Positions 1 through 7,593 of a stretch of 19,877 nt of DNA are shown here, piece after piece (the stretch's first letter is position 1; each line of letters starts with the position of its first letter). A program made the position numbers and the translations under genes. The stretch is from JBIOJM01 sp044450785 (GTDB taxonomy: Bacteria; Planctomycetota; Planctomycetia; Isosphaerales; Isosphaeraceae), in contig JBIOJM010000174.1 in the NCBI GenBank assembly GCA_044450785.1, forward strand, positions 1 through 19,877, given 5' to 3'. A model generated the notes under the pieces. That model worked only from the letters and a program-made list of their open reading frames with translations, did not search any database and had not been told where the DNA came from.

Positions 1-135
1 CCCCTGGCCCCCCCTTCGCAACAAGGGGGGGAAAGGGATCGGTCGCTCGCGCCCTGGTTCGATCGCGCGCGACAAAAACACGCATCTCGAAACCGTCCCT
101 CCAGTCCGGTCAACACCAACTTTTCACCGGCCCAG
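1..135 (+). repeat. Dispersed repeat, copy A (left edge of window)
   Basis: Bases 23-135 align without gaps to 5508-5620 (copy C), with 10 mismatches over 113 positions by my hand alignment (about 91% identity). The copy ends exactly at the GTG start of the first gene. At 9-31 a run of seven C plus TT is followed, after a 5-6 base loop, by AA plus seven G. This is a perfect GC hairpin that could fold in either transcript direction. The part at 90-135, read on the minus strand, matches the last codons of the baeRF gene (W-x-G-E-K-L-V-L-x-x-L-E), but here without a stop. The repeat may begin left of the window. Its family is not recognised. Confidence 0.85.
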
Positions 136-2630
136 TGCGCGGGCACCGCGCGGTCTGGCTCACGACGTTCTCTCTGGGACTGGTCCTGTTCGCCACGGGC
201 GTGGCCGGATGGGCCGCGGCCCGCGCCGGCGAGCTTCCCCGACCGGAGCCGGCCGGTCTGCGGGTCGTGCCGGCGACCGTGTTGTTGCGCGGGCCCGACT
301 CGGTTCAACAAGTGGCTGTCGACGGACTCATGGGCGAGGGTGAGCCGCTCGACGTCACGCGGGAGACGCGGTTCGAGAGCTCCGACCCGCGCATCGCCAC
401 GGTCGACGACTCCGGATTGATCACGGCCCATGGTGATGGAGCCGCGACGATCACGGTCCGGATGGGGAAGCTGGTGTCGTCCATTCCGATCACGGTGAAG
501 GAGTTCGCGGCGGGGCTGCCGGTCAACTTCGCCAACCAGGTTGTGCCGATCTTCACCAAGCTGGGGTGCAATGCCGGCGGCTGCCATGGCAAGTCCAGCG
601 GTCAGAACGGCTTTCGGCTCAGTCTGCTCGGCTTCGAGCCCGCGCTCGACTATGAGACCCTGGTCAAGGAAGGCCGCGGCCGCCGTCTCTTCCCGGCGTC
701 GCCCGAGGCGAGCTTGCTGCTGGTCAAAGCCATTGCCAAGGTCCCGCACGGCGGCGGCAAGCGGCTCGATCCCGATTCCCACGAGTATCGCCTGATCCGC
801 CGCTGGATCGCGATCGGCATGCCCGTCGGCAAGCCGGCCGATCCCACGGTCGACAAGATTGCGGTCTATCCCGGAGAGCGGGTCTTGCCGCGCGGCAGGG
901 CCCAACAAATCGTCGTAACCGCGCATTACACGGACGGCTCGAGCGAGGACGTCACCCGTTGGGCCCAGTATCAGTCGAATGAGACGGAGGTCGCGGGCGT
1001 CGAGCTGGGGGGACGGGTCGAGACGGGCCGGCTCGCCGGCCAGGCGGCCATCATGGCGCGCTACCAGGGCCAGGTCGCCGTGTTTCGGGCCACTGTCCCC
1101 ACCGGAACGGTGGTCCCGGCCAACCTGGACTTTCCCGTCGCCAACGTCATCGACGCGGCGGCGCTCAAGGAGTGGAAAGCCCTGGGAATCATCCCGTCGT
1201 CGTTGTGCAGCGACGCCGAGTTCATCCGGCGGGCCTCGCTCGACGTCACGGGCACCTTGCCCGCACCCGGCGACGTCAAGGCGTTCATCGCCGATCCCGC
1301 TCGAGACAAACGCGCCAGGCTGGTCGATCGACTGCTCGCACGCCCTGAGTACGCATCGTTCTTCGCGATCAAATGGGCTGACATCCTCAGGAACAAGCGC
1401 GAGGGCCGGGACAACATCCAGTTTGCGACCTTCAACTTCTATGACTGGATCCGGGAGGGCCTGGCCCACAACCTGCCCTACGACCAGTTCGTCCGAGGCG
1501 TGCTGGCCGCAAGCGGGACGCCGCAGACGTCGCCTGCGGTCCAGTGGTATCGCAAGCTGCGCGAGACCGGCGCTTTCGTCGACGATACGGCCCAGGTTTT
1601 CCTGGGCATGCGCCTCCAGTGCGCCAAGTGCCATCATCATCCGTTCGAGAAGTGGAGCCAGCACGACTATTATGGATTCGCGGCGTTCTTCGCGCGGGTC
1701 GGTCGCAAGCCCGACATCCAGGCCCAGCGCAGCGGTCGCGACGGCGAGGTGATCTTCACCCTGCGCTCGGGGACGGTCGCACACCCCAAGACCGGCGAGA
1801 CGATGGCGCCGAAGGGCTTGGGCGGCAACGTCATCCCGGTCGCGGCCGGAGAGGACCCACGGCAGAAGCTGGTCGACTGGATGGCCGATTCCAAGAACCC
1901 ATTCTTCGCCAGGGCCCTCGTGAATCGGTACTGGGCGCACTTCTTCGGCCGGGGGATCGTCGAGCCGCTGGACGACATGCGCTTGACCAATCCACCGTCC
2001 AATCCCGAGCTGCTCGACGGTTTGTCGGAGTCGTTCACGAAGAGCGGGTACGACGTGAAGGGTCTGGTCCGGACGATCTGCACCAGCCGGGTTTATGGAC
2101 TCTCGAGTGCGCCCACCGAGTCGAACGCGAAAGACCGGCAGAGCTTCGCGCGGCACTACCCCAGGCGGATGGGAGCGGAGGTCCTGCTTGATGCGATCGC
2201 CCAGGTCTCGGGTGCCCCGACGCCCTTTAGCGGCCTGCCGGCCGGAACGCGGGCGATCGAGCTGCCGGATGAGAGTGTCGGCTCGACGTTCCTTGACGCG
2301 TTCGGCCGGCCCAAGCGTGACACGGCCTGCGAATGCGAGCGAGTCAGCGACGCCAGCCTGAGCCAGAGTCTCATGCTGCTCAATTCCAGCGAGGTCCAGG
2401 GCAAGCTCTCGTCGGCGGGCGGTCGTGCCGAGCAACTGTCCCAGGACCCACGCCCCGACTCCCGGAAAATCGACGATCTTTTCTGGGCGGCCTTTGGCCG
2501 AGCTCCCTCGGAGCGCGAAACGGCGAGCGCGCTCGAGCACCTGGCCAGGCACGCCGCCAACAAGCGGAGCGCGTTCGAGGACATTATCTGGGCGCTGGTC
2601 AATGCCAAGGAGTTTCAGTTCATCAATTGA
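135..2630 (+). CDS. Exported DUF1549/DUF1553 protein with Ig-like domains and haem-type motifs
   Basis: 831 residues, GTG start. An N-terminal signal peptide or anchor (residues about 7-31, hydrophobic, ending near AAARAGE) predicts export. Bacterial Ig-like (BIG_2) sequence lies at about 41-122 and again at about 243-322. Between them is a cytochrome-like segment with C145-x4-C150-H151, an atypical haem motif. DUF1549 covers about 335-520 and has a canonical CAKCH (496-500) followed by HHPFEKW. DUF1553 covers about 575-825 (NRYWAHFFGRGIVEP, DDMR, then the C-terminal LMLLNSSEVQ region). This architecture and its pairing with DUF1501 are characteristic of Planctomycetota. The enzymatic role is not established; a periplasmic redox or polysaccharide-degradation role is often suggested. 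It heads an operon with the next two genes. The start follows repeat copy A directly, so no normal leader is visible, and an upstream start outside the window cannot be excluded. Confidence 0.93.
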   Translation: MRGHRAVWLTTFSLGLVLFATGVAGWAAARAGELPRPEPAGLRVVPATVLLRGPDSVQQVAVDGLMGEGEPLDVTRETRFESSDPRIATVDDSGLITAHGDGAATITVRMGKLVSSIPITVKEFAAGLPVNFANQVVPIFTKLGCNAGGCHGKSSGQNGFRLSLLGFEPALDYETLVKEGRGRRLFPASPEASLLLVKAIAKVPHGGGKRLDPDSHEYRLIRRWIAIGMPVGKPADPTVDKIAVYPGERVLPRGRAQQIVVTAHYTDGSSEDVTRWAQYQSNETEVAGVELGGRVETGRLAGQAAIMARYQGQVAVFRATVPTGTVVPANLDFPVANVIDAAALKEWKALGIIPSSLCSDAEFIRRASLDVTGTLPAPGDVKAFIADPARDKRARLVDRLLARPEYASFFAIKWADILRNKREGRDNIQFATFNFYDWIREGLAHNLPYDQFVRGVLAASGTPQTSPAVQWYRKLRETGAFVDDTAQVFLGMRLQCAKCHHHPFEKWSQHDYYGFAAFFARVGRKPDIQAQRSGRDGEVIFTLRSGTVAHPKTGETMAPKGLGGNVIPVAAGEDPRQKLVDWMADSKNPFFARALVNRYWAHFFGRGIVEPLDDMRLTNPPSNPELLDGLSESFTKSGYDVKGLVRTICTSRVYGLSSAPTESNAKDRQSFARHYPRRMGAEVLLDAIAQVSGAPTPFSGLPAGTRAIELPDESVGSTFLDAFGRPKRDTACECERVSDASLSQSLMLLNSSEVQGKLSSAGGRAEQLSQDPRPDSRKIDDLFWAAFGRAPSERETASALEHLARHAANKRSAFEDIIWALVNAKEFQFIN

Positions 2631-2706
2631 CGGATGGCCGTCGATCCGCCTCGCCTCGCCTCGCCTCGGATCGCCGGTCTGACCGACCTTGGAAAGGAGC
2701 TTCTCA

Positions 2707-4080
2707 ATGCTCGAGCTCATCGGTTCTTCTCCCCGGCGCTCTGACGGATTCAGCCGGCGCGGGTTTCTCAAGGTCGGATGTCTGGGAGCAGCCGGCCTGA
2801 CCCTCGCGGATGTGCTGCGCGCCCGGGCCCTCGCACGGTCGGACGGCCATGCGCCGCCGCGCGACGGCTCCGTCATCCTGATCTGGCTCGACGGCGGCCC
2901 GCCCCAGCATGAGACGTACGACCCCAAGCCCGAGGCCCCGTCCGAGTTTCGCGGCCCCTTGAAGGCGATCCCGACCGCGTTACCAGGCGTTCAGCTTTCC
3001 GAGCTGCTCCCCGAGCACGCGCGGCTCCTGGACAGGATGTCGATCATTCGCTCGATGTATCATGACAATGGCGATCACTTCGCGGCAGCCCACTGGATGC
3101 TGACCGGCTACCTGGGCTCCAATGCCTCGAACCTGCCGCCCCAGTACCCCTCGGCCGCCTCGATCATCGCCAAGATCAAGGGAGCCAGAAAGCCGGGGAT
3201 GCCGCCCTATGTCGGGCTGCCGGCGACCCACTCGGTGGGGTTGGTGCCCGGCTATCACGGGGCGGCCTATCTCGGCGTGGGCTACAACCCGTTCGTGGCC
3301 GACGGCGACCCGAATTCCGAGGGTTACCAGGTACCGAACCTGGCATTGCCGACGGGGGTCGATCCCCCGCGCGCCCTGGGCCGGCGCGGGCTGCTGGGTG
3401 CTTTCGACCGCGCGCGGCGCGATGTCGACGCATCCGGCTTGATGGAAGGACTGGATCGATTCGACCAGGAGGCGTTTTCGATCGTCCTCGGCCCGGCGGC
3501 CCGGCGGGCGTTCGACCTGAGCAAGGAGGACCCTCGCCTCCGCGACCGGTATGGCCGTCATGAATGGTGCCAGAGCGCGCTCATGGCGCGCCGGCTCGTC
3601 GAGGCCGGCGTTCGGTTCGTCACCCTGACCTTCGGCGGCTGGGACTTTCACTCCAGCCTCGACAGCGGCATGAAGCGAGTCCTACCGGTGATCGACTCGG
3701 CCATCGGCAGCCTGGTGGAGGACCTCGAGGATCGCGGCCTTTTCGACACGACGACCGTGATCGTGATGGGCGAGTTCGGCCGGACGCCGCGAATGAACAC
3801 CGGTGGCGTGCCGGGCTCGGACCCGGTCCCTGGCCGCGACCACTGGGGGAACGTCATGAGCGTCCTGGTCGCCGGCGGCGGCTTCGCGCGGGGCCGGATC
3901 ATCGGCGCGTCCAACTCGAGGGGCGAGGTTCCCAAGGATCGGCCGGTCCGGCCCCAGGACTTGATGGTCACCCTCTACCGTCAGCTCGGGATCAGCCCCG
4001 AAACCACCTTCACCAACCGCGCGGGCCGGCCCATCCCGATCGGGTCCGACGGCCAGGTCATCACCGAGCTGCTGGGCTGA
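2707..4080 (+). CDS. DUF1501 protein with Tat signal (sulfatase-like fold)
   Basis: 457 residues. I chose ATG 2707 because AAGGAG lies at 2693-2698, eight bases upstream; the same frame is open to a TTG at 2689, but that would place the ribosome site inside the gene. The N-terminus carries a twin-arginine motif (SRRGFLK, residues 16-22) and a short hydrophobic stretch, so export is probably through the Tat system. The body shows DUF1501 hallmarks: ILIWLDGGPPQHETYDPKP near residue 60, GGWDFH, MGEFGRTPRMN and GRDHWGN. The histidine- and aspartate-rich motifs fit an alkaline phosphatase/sulfatase-like metal site, but no substrate is known. It starts 76 bases after the DUF1549 stop, the standard partner arrangement. 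Confidence 0.93.
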   Translation: MLELIGSSPRRSDGFSRRGFLKVGCLGAAGLTLADVLRARALARSDGHAPPRDGSVILIWLDGGPPQHETYDPKPEAPSEFRGPLKAIPTALPGVQLSELLPEHARLLDRMSIIRSMYHDNGDHFAAAHWMLTGYLGSNASNLPPQYPSAASIIAKIKGARKPGMPPYVGLPATHSVGLVPGYHGAAYLGVGYNPFVADGDPNSEGYQVPNLALPTGVDPPRALGRRGLLGAFDRARRDVDASGLMEGLDRFDQEAFSIVLGPAARRAFDLSKEDPRLRDRYGRHEWCQSALMARRLVEAGVRFVTLTFGGWDFHSSLDSGMKRVLPVIDSAIGSLVEDLEDRGLFDTTTVIVMGEFGRTPRMNTGGVPGSDPVPGRDHWGNVMSVLVAGGGFARGRIIGASNSRGEVPKDRPVRPQDLMVTLYRQLGISPETTFTNRAGRPIPIGSDGQVITELLG

Positions 4081-4111
4081 CCTATCGCGGTTTCGAACAG
4101 GATCTCGCACC

Positions 4112-4879
4112 ATGTCTCAGCTCGGGATCGTCACGTACAACATCGCGAAGGACTGGGACCTTCCCACGATCCTGGCCAGGCTGGAAAAGCTCGAGTATGA
4201 GGGCGTCGAGCTCCGAACAACGCACGCCCACAAGGTCGAGGTGAATTTGACCAAGGCCGAGCGCGACGACGTTCGCAAGCGGTTCGAGGACTCTCCAGTC
4301 GAACTGGCCGGCCTGGGGAGTGCCTTCGAGTACCACGCGGCCGACCCTTCCGTCGTCCGGAAGAACATCGACGGGACGAAGGACTACGTTCGCCTGGCGC
4401 ACGACGTCGGCGCGCCCGGGGTCAAGGTCCGGCCCAACGGGGTCCCCAAGGGTGCGAATCTTGATGCGACTCTCCGGCAGATCGGCCGGGCCCTCCATGA
4501 GATCGGCGAGGATGCCGCCGGCTTCGGGGTCGTCATCCGCGTGGAAGTCCACGGCGCCGTGACGTCCGAGCTGAACAACTTCGCCAAGATCCTCGCCCAC
4601 GCGGATCACCCCAACGTCTACGCCTGCTGGAACTCGAACCCATCGGACGTCAAGAACCGCTCGATCAAGGAGAGTTTCGCACTGGTCGCGCCCAAGGTCC
4701 ACGAAGTTCACCTCCGCGATCTGACCGACCCGACCTACCCCTGGCGCGAGCTGTTCGCACTCCTGAATGCCCAGAAGTATGAGGGCTTCACGCTGGCCGA
4801 GATCCCCGAAAGCGCCGACCCCGAGCGCGTGCTGAGCTATTTCCGTTCGCTGTGGGTGGCCTATCAACCTCCGGCGTGA
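4112..4879 (+). CDS. Sugar phosphate isomerase/epimerase-like TIM barrel protein
   Basis: 255 residues, ATG start, AP endonuclease 2-like/xylose isomerase-like TIM barrel superfamily. Visible family features are an N-terminal strand with LGIVTYN (4-10), EGVELRTTH (30-38), VEVHG (144-148), CWNSNP (172-177), VHEVHLRDL (196-204) and the late TLAEIPES (227-234). The acidic and histidine residues of these motifs are the expected divalent-metal ligands. No signal peptide is seen, so it is probably cytoplasmic. It begins 31 bases after the DUF1501 stop and is probably the last gene of the operon, suggesting a link to carbohydrate breakdown by the exported pair. The exact substrate cannot be read from the sequence. 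Confidence 0.88.
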   Translation: MSQLGIVTYNIAKDWDLPTILARLEKLEYEGVELRTTHAHKVEVNLTKAERDDVRKRFEDSPVELAGLGSAFEYHAADPSVVRKNIDGTKDYVRLAHDVGAPGVKVRPNGVPKGANLDATLRQIGRALHEIGEDAAGFGVVIRVEVHGAVTSELNNFAKILAHADHPNVYACWNSNPSDVKNRSIKESFALVAPKVHEVHLRDLTDPTYPWRELFALLNAQKYEGFTLAEIPESADPERVLSYFRSLWVAYQPPA

Positions 4880-5121
4880 TCCGAGCCGTTGATCGTGCCG
4901 GCTGCGACCGTGGGACACTTCGCGACGTGAGTCGGTTACGCTTGAGTCGTGGCGGCCCGGCGACCGCTGCGATAGGCGTCGTGTGTCACGGCCGAAGGTG
5001 GCCCTCAGAGTGACGTCGAACGTCTGACGAGGACGTTCTTGGAGCCGGTCGTGGCAATTTCGACCACTATGGCAACGAATTTTGGTTCGTCAGGCGGAAG
5101 ACGTCGTCTTTTATGAATAGG
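4880..5121. other. Convergent intergenic gap with a weak terminator-like hairpin
   Basis: No credible gene is visible. The only structure I can support is an inverted repeat at 5018-5038: GAACGTC, a seven-base loop, then GACGTTC followed by TTGG. It could end the three-gene plus-strand operon, but the T tract is poor and the stem lies about 140 bases past the stop. A smaller ACGAA...TTCGT hairpin lies just before the inverted-repeat element. Confidence 0.35.
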
Positions 5122-5207
5122 GAGGGTTTCGAGACGCGTGTTTTTGTTGCGGCCGATAGAACGACGGCGCGATCGATCCCTTTCCCCCCCTTGCGACAGC
5201 GATTTTT
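5122..5207 (-). repeat. Dispersed repeat, copy B (inverted relative to copies A and C)
   Basis: The reverse complement of this stretch matches 5493-5580 of copy C with a few substitutions and a roughly four-base gap. Shared blocks include the seven-base G/C run, GAACGACGGCGCGA, TGTTTTTGTTGC and TTTCGAGACG. It lacks the distal 40 bases of copies A and C that match the end of the baeRF coding region. Together with copy C it forms long inverted ends around an AT-rich core. Confidence 0.85.
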
Positions 5208-5580
5208 CCGGACCTGTTTTTTTGCCTTCTCAGATGGCCTTTATCTGCCAACTTAGCTTCCTGAGCGACATAGCGTCAAATTAATTTTGGCGGTTGTTAA
5301 TTTTATATGTGAATTTACTAAGATAATTGCAATTATAGATAATATGGAAAAGCTAGGCTGTTCTCGAATTCTCTCCCTCACGGGGATGAATCCCCAAAAA
5401 CCGTCACCGCCATAATTTACTTTACAATCCATTTGAACACCAACTAGGATCCAAGGCGCTTGTACAGAGAACGGTCCAATCAATCACCCTCCAAAAATCG
5501 CTGTCGCAAGGGGGGGAAAGGGTTCGGTCGCTCGCGCCGTCGTTCGATCGCGCGCAACAAAAACACACGTCTCGAAACCG
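5122..5580. mobile_element. Candidate non-autonomous element: inverted ends around an AT-rich core
   Basis: Two inverted copies of a repeat of about 86 bp (5122-5207 and 5493-5580) flank a core of about 285 bp (5208-5492). The core is strikingly AT-rich for this genome, for example around 5271-5360, and holds no convincing gene. Inverted ends around a non-coding core are what a MITE-like element would look like. I see no clear target-site duplication and no transposase, so mobility is inference. A large cruciform or bidirectional terminator between two convergent operons would look the same. The core could also be unrelated foreign DNA. Confidence 0.4.
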
Positions 5581-5620
5581 TCACTCCAGTACGGACAACA
5601 CCAACTTTTCACCGGACCAG
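5493..5620 (+). repeat. Dispersed repeat, copy C, overlapping the 3' end of the baeRF gene
   Basis: The right half (5508-5620) is about 91% identical to 23-135. The left half (5493-5580) is inverted relative to 5122-5207. Bases 5581-5620 are inside the minus-strand baeRF coding region and specify its last 12 residues and stop. The repeat therefore either contributed that C-terminal end or originated from such a gene end. Confidence 0.85.
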
Positions 5621-6762
5621 GGTGGCTCATCCCGCGCCAGCAGGGCGGCGATACCTCCGTGGCGGACCAATGTGGCGGAGGGATGCACCGGGTGCACCCA
5701 GACATCATGGCGTACCGCGAACGCCAGGATCTCTTGCCAGAGGTTCACCGTCCGACACGGTTCGTGGCAGTTGGGGCAGACGGTGTGGAGCGTGGCGAAG
5801 AGGGCATGGCAACCAGTACAGTGCCACCCGGCGGTTCCCGCGTCAGGGCCCAGGATCAGCGCCGAGACCTGACCATCCCTCAGCGCGTTGATCACCTCCT
5901 GTTGCCCGGCGGCCACGGCCGTCGCCTCGTGGAGGCGGCGGTCGAGTTCCTCGAGCACACGGCTCTCCTCGTTTGTTCTCGCCGTCTCGATCACGGCTCC
6001 GACTTCCTCGTCGATCTCGGCCTGGTTTCCGGTCCAGGCGTGCGGGGCCTCGTGCACGACCCGCGCCGCCAGGCGGGCCGGCAGGTGGTTGCGGAACTGC
6101 TCCAGGACCTCGTGTTCGCCCAGGAGGATGATCCCTTTGTAAGAGTACTCGCTCCATGCTTCCTTCACCTTCTGCGCCAGCTCTTTCTGGAAGTGGAGGA
6201 TCTGCTCCTTTCGGTGCCGCTCGATGGTCGCCTGCTGCTTCCCCGAGCGCTCGCCCGCCGAGCGCTGCTTCCTCGGGACGGCCTCGTCAATCTCACCCAA
6301 GGTCCGCGTCCCGCCGGGACCCGCCGCGTACCAGACGGCACGGTGCATGTCGGTCAGCACCACCAAGTAGGCCCGCTCGCGAAAGTCAGCCTCGAGCAAG
6401 GGAACCACGTAAGGATCCTCATCGACGACCAGCCGGTTGTCGTACGGCACGCTCGCAGGTAGCGCCAGAAAAAACCCTCGGGACGCCGCGCTGAAGACGG
6501 CCATGCCTCTTGCCTGGCGGGCGCCGGACGATTCCAGGGCCCGGCGGATCGCCTCGATGTTCCGCTCGAATTCCAGCCGCGCCTGATGATCGCCGGCCAG
6601 ACGCTGTCGGACCCGGCTGACTTCGGTCTTCAACGGTTGGAGCCAGTGGGGTTCGAACCCTTCGGACACGGAGGTGTCGGCATAGCAGGTCACCGTCATT
6701 CCCTGGTTTTTGGGTTGATCCAGCAGGACCTGAACATCATTCGAGACAAACGCGGCCATCAT
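5581..6762 (-). CDS. Bacterial eRF1-like (baeRF family, probably family 10) protein with zinc ribbon
   Basis: 393 residues. Start ATG 6762 (a second ATG follows at once), with a GAGGGG-type ribosome site about six bases upstream. The N-terminal half (1-130) has the V-x-C-Y-x-D-T-S-V strand and the FSAASRGFFLALPASVPYDNRLVV segment (about 90-112) typical of the baeRF N-domain. The middle (about 130-310) has the LVVLTDMHRAVWYAAG strand and a basic, glutamine-rich loop (about 163-190) where eRF1 carries its GGQ element; no exact GGQ is present. A zinc-binding set C315-x2-C318...C329-x2-C332 with C336 follows. Bacterial eRF1-like proteins are predicted to act on stalled or hibernating ribosomes and on peptidyl-tRNA; this is family knowledge and untested here. 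It is the last gene of the stress operon, 50 bases after the phosphoribosyltransferase. Its last 12 codons lie in repeat copy C. Confidence 0.82.
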   Translation of the reverse strand: MMAAFVSNDVQVLLDQPKNQGMTVTCYADTSVSEGFEPHWLQPLKTEVSRVRQRLAGDHQARLEFERNIEAIRRALESSGARQARGMAVFSAASRGFFLALPASVPYDNRLVVDEDPYVVPLLEADFRERAYLVVLTDMHRAVWYAAGPGGTRTLGEIDEAVPRKQRSAGERSGKQQATIERHRKEQILHFQKELAQKVKEAWSEYSYKGIILLGEHEVLEQFRNHLPARLAARVVHEAPHAWTGNQAEIDEEVGAVIETARTNEESRVLEELDRRLHEATAVAAGQQEVINALRDGQVSALILGPDAGTAGWHCTGCHALFATLHTVCPNCHEPCRTVNLWQEILAFAVRHDVWVHPVHPSATLVRHGGIAALLARDEPPWSGEKLVLSVLE

Positions 6763-6812
6763 CTCTACCCCTCTCGGTGGAAGACTCGATTGATCAAGAA
6801 TCGATTGTGTGA

Positions 6813-7460
6813 CTATGCCGTCTGCGGGGCGGGTAGGGTGGCGCGAAGGAGTTCCAGCGCCTCGGCGTCCTCGACGGGTGCGAAGTCCTGATAGAACTGG
6901 CCGATGGCCCAGAAGGTGGACGGCGCGCGCATGCAGATCACCTCGTCGCAGCGCCGGCGGATCTCCTGGAGCCGATCGGGGGAGGCAACGGGCACCGCGA
7001 CGATCAGCTCAAATGGGTCTTTCGCTCGGGCCACCTGGAGGGCGGCGATCATCGTGGCACCGGTGGCGATCCCGTCGTCGGTGACGATCACCGACCGGCC
7101 CTCGATCGTTGCCTGAGGACGGATGGCGCGGAAGAGGGCCTTGCGACGCGCGATCTCGCCGAGCTGGTATGCCTGTTCGCCGGCGATGTACTCGTTTGCC
7201 AGGTCGAGAAACGCTTTGGCGGAGGGATTGAGGTAGACCTTGCCGTCTTCGGAGACGGCGCCGATGGCCAGCTCCGGCTGCCCCGGCGCGCGGAGCTTGC
7301 GGGAGAAGACGACATCGAGCTCGGCGCAGAGTTCCCGCGCAAGCACGGCGCCGGTGACCACTCCACCGCGGGGGATCGCCAGGACCAGCGGATCATGCAG
7401 CTCCCGGCCCTTGAACCGTCGCGCCAGCAAGTGGGCGGCTTCCGCGCGGTTGCGAAACAT
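6813..7460 (-). CDS. Phosphoribosyltransferase family protein
   Basis: 215 residues. ATG 7460 is preceded by AAGGAG eight bases upstream. The PRPP-binding loop is clear: hydrophobic VIVT, then DDGIATGATM (residues 124-137). Near the N-terminus LVLAIPRGGVVTGAVLA (26-40) matches the family's other signature, and FSRKLRAPGQPELAIGAV (52-69) the flexible-loop region. This subgroup is common in stress-gene clusters of actinobacteria and planctomycetes and is often fused to, or next to, a dienelactone-hydrolase-like domain; here that hydrolase is the first gene of the operon. The substrate base is unknown. The N-terminus overlaps the possible 61-residue gene, suggesting translational coupling. Confidence 0.88.
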   Translation of the reverse strand: MFRNRAEAAHLLARRFKGRELHDPLVLAIPRGGVVTGAVLARELCAELDVVFSRKLRAPGQPELAIGAVSEDGKVYLNPSAKAFLDLANEYIAGEQAYQLGEIARRKALFRAIRPQATIEGRSVIVTDDGIATGATMIAALQVARAKDPFELIVAVPVASPDRLQEIRRRCDEVICMRAPSTFWAIGQFYQDFAPVEDAEALELLRATLPAPQTA

Positions 7461-7578
7461 GATGAATCTCCTTCAGTTCGGCGATGTCATCCGCCACCAG
7501 TCGGGCAGCGATGGTCTTGCGGCCGCTGCGCAACGCGTCTTCCCATTCCGGCCTTGTTTTCAGATTCTTCGTGGCCAC
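7393..7578 (-). CDS. Possible small protein overlapping the phosphoribosyltransferase start
   Basis: 61 residues, GTG 7578, with a strong GGAGG seven bases upstream. The ribosome site is the main argument for the gene. The first 40 residues (MATKNLKTRPEWEDALRSG onward) are charged and look soluble, and they cover the gap between the YbaK-like gene and the phosphoribosyltransferase. The last 22 codons overlap the downstream gene in another frame, and the AAGGAG of that gene lies inside this one. No family is recognised. It may be a real coupled small protein or a leader ORF; a chance ORF is less likely because of the ribosome site. Confidence 0.5.
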   Translation of the reverse strand: MATKNLKTRPEWEDALRSGRKTIAARLVADDIAELKEIHHVSQPRGSRPLAGATVQGPGAA

Positions 7579-7593
7579 AGTATTTCCTCCCGA

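Noticed and set aside
2641..2670. Short CGCCT/CCTCG tandem repeat before the DUF1501 gene
   Set aside because: Only four imperfect units of five bases in GC-rich DNA; no structural or functional reading can be supported.
2689..2706. TTG start six codons upstream for the DUF1501 gene
   Set aside because: It would place the AAGGAG ribosome site inside the coding region. ATG 2707 is correctly spaced from it.
4082..4918. 278-codon minus-strand ORF opposite the isomerase gene
   Set aside because: The plus strand encodes a clear TIM-barrel protein with conserved motifs. The opposite frame is a high-GC shadow.
5253..5483. 76-codon minus-strand ORF in the AT-rich core
   Set aside because: TTG start, no recognisable domain, and it lies wholly inside the candidate element core. 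Long frames arise here only because stops are missed by chance.
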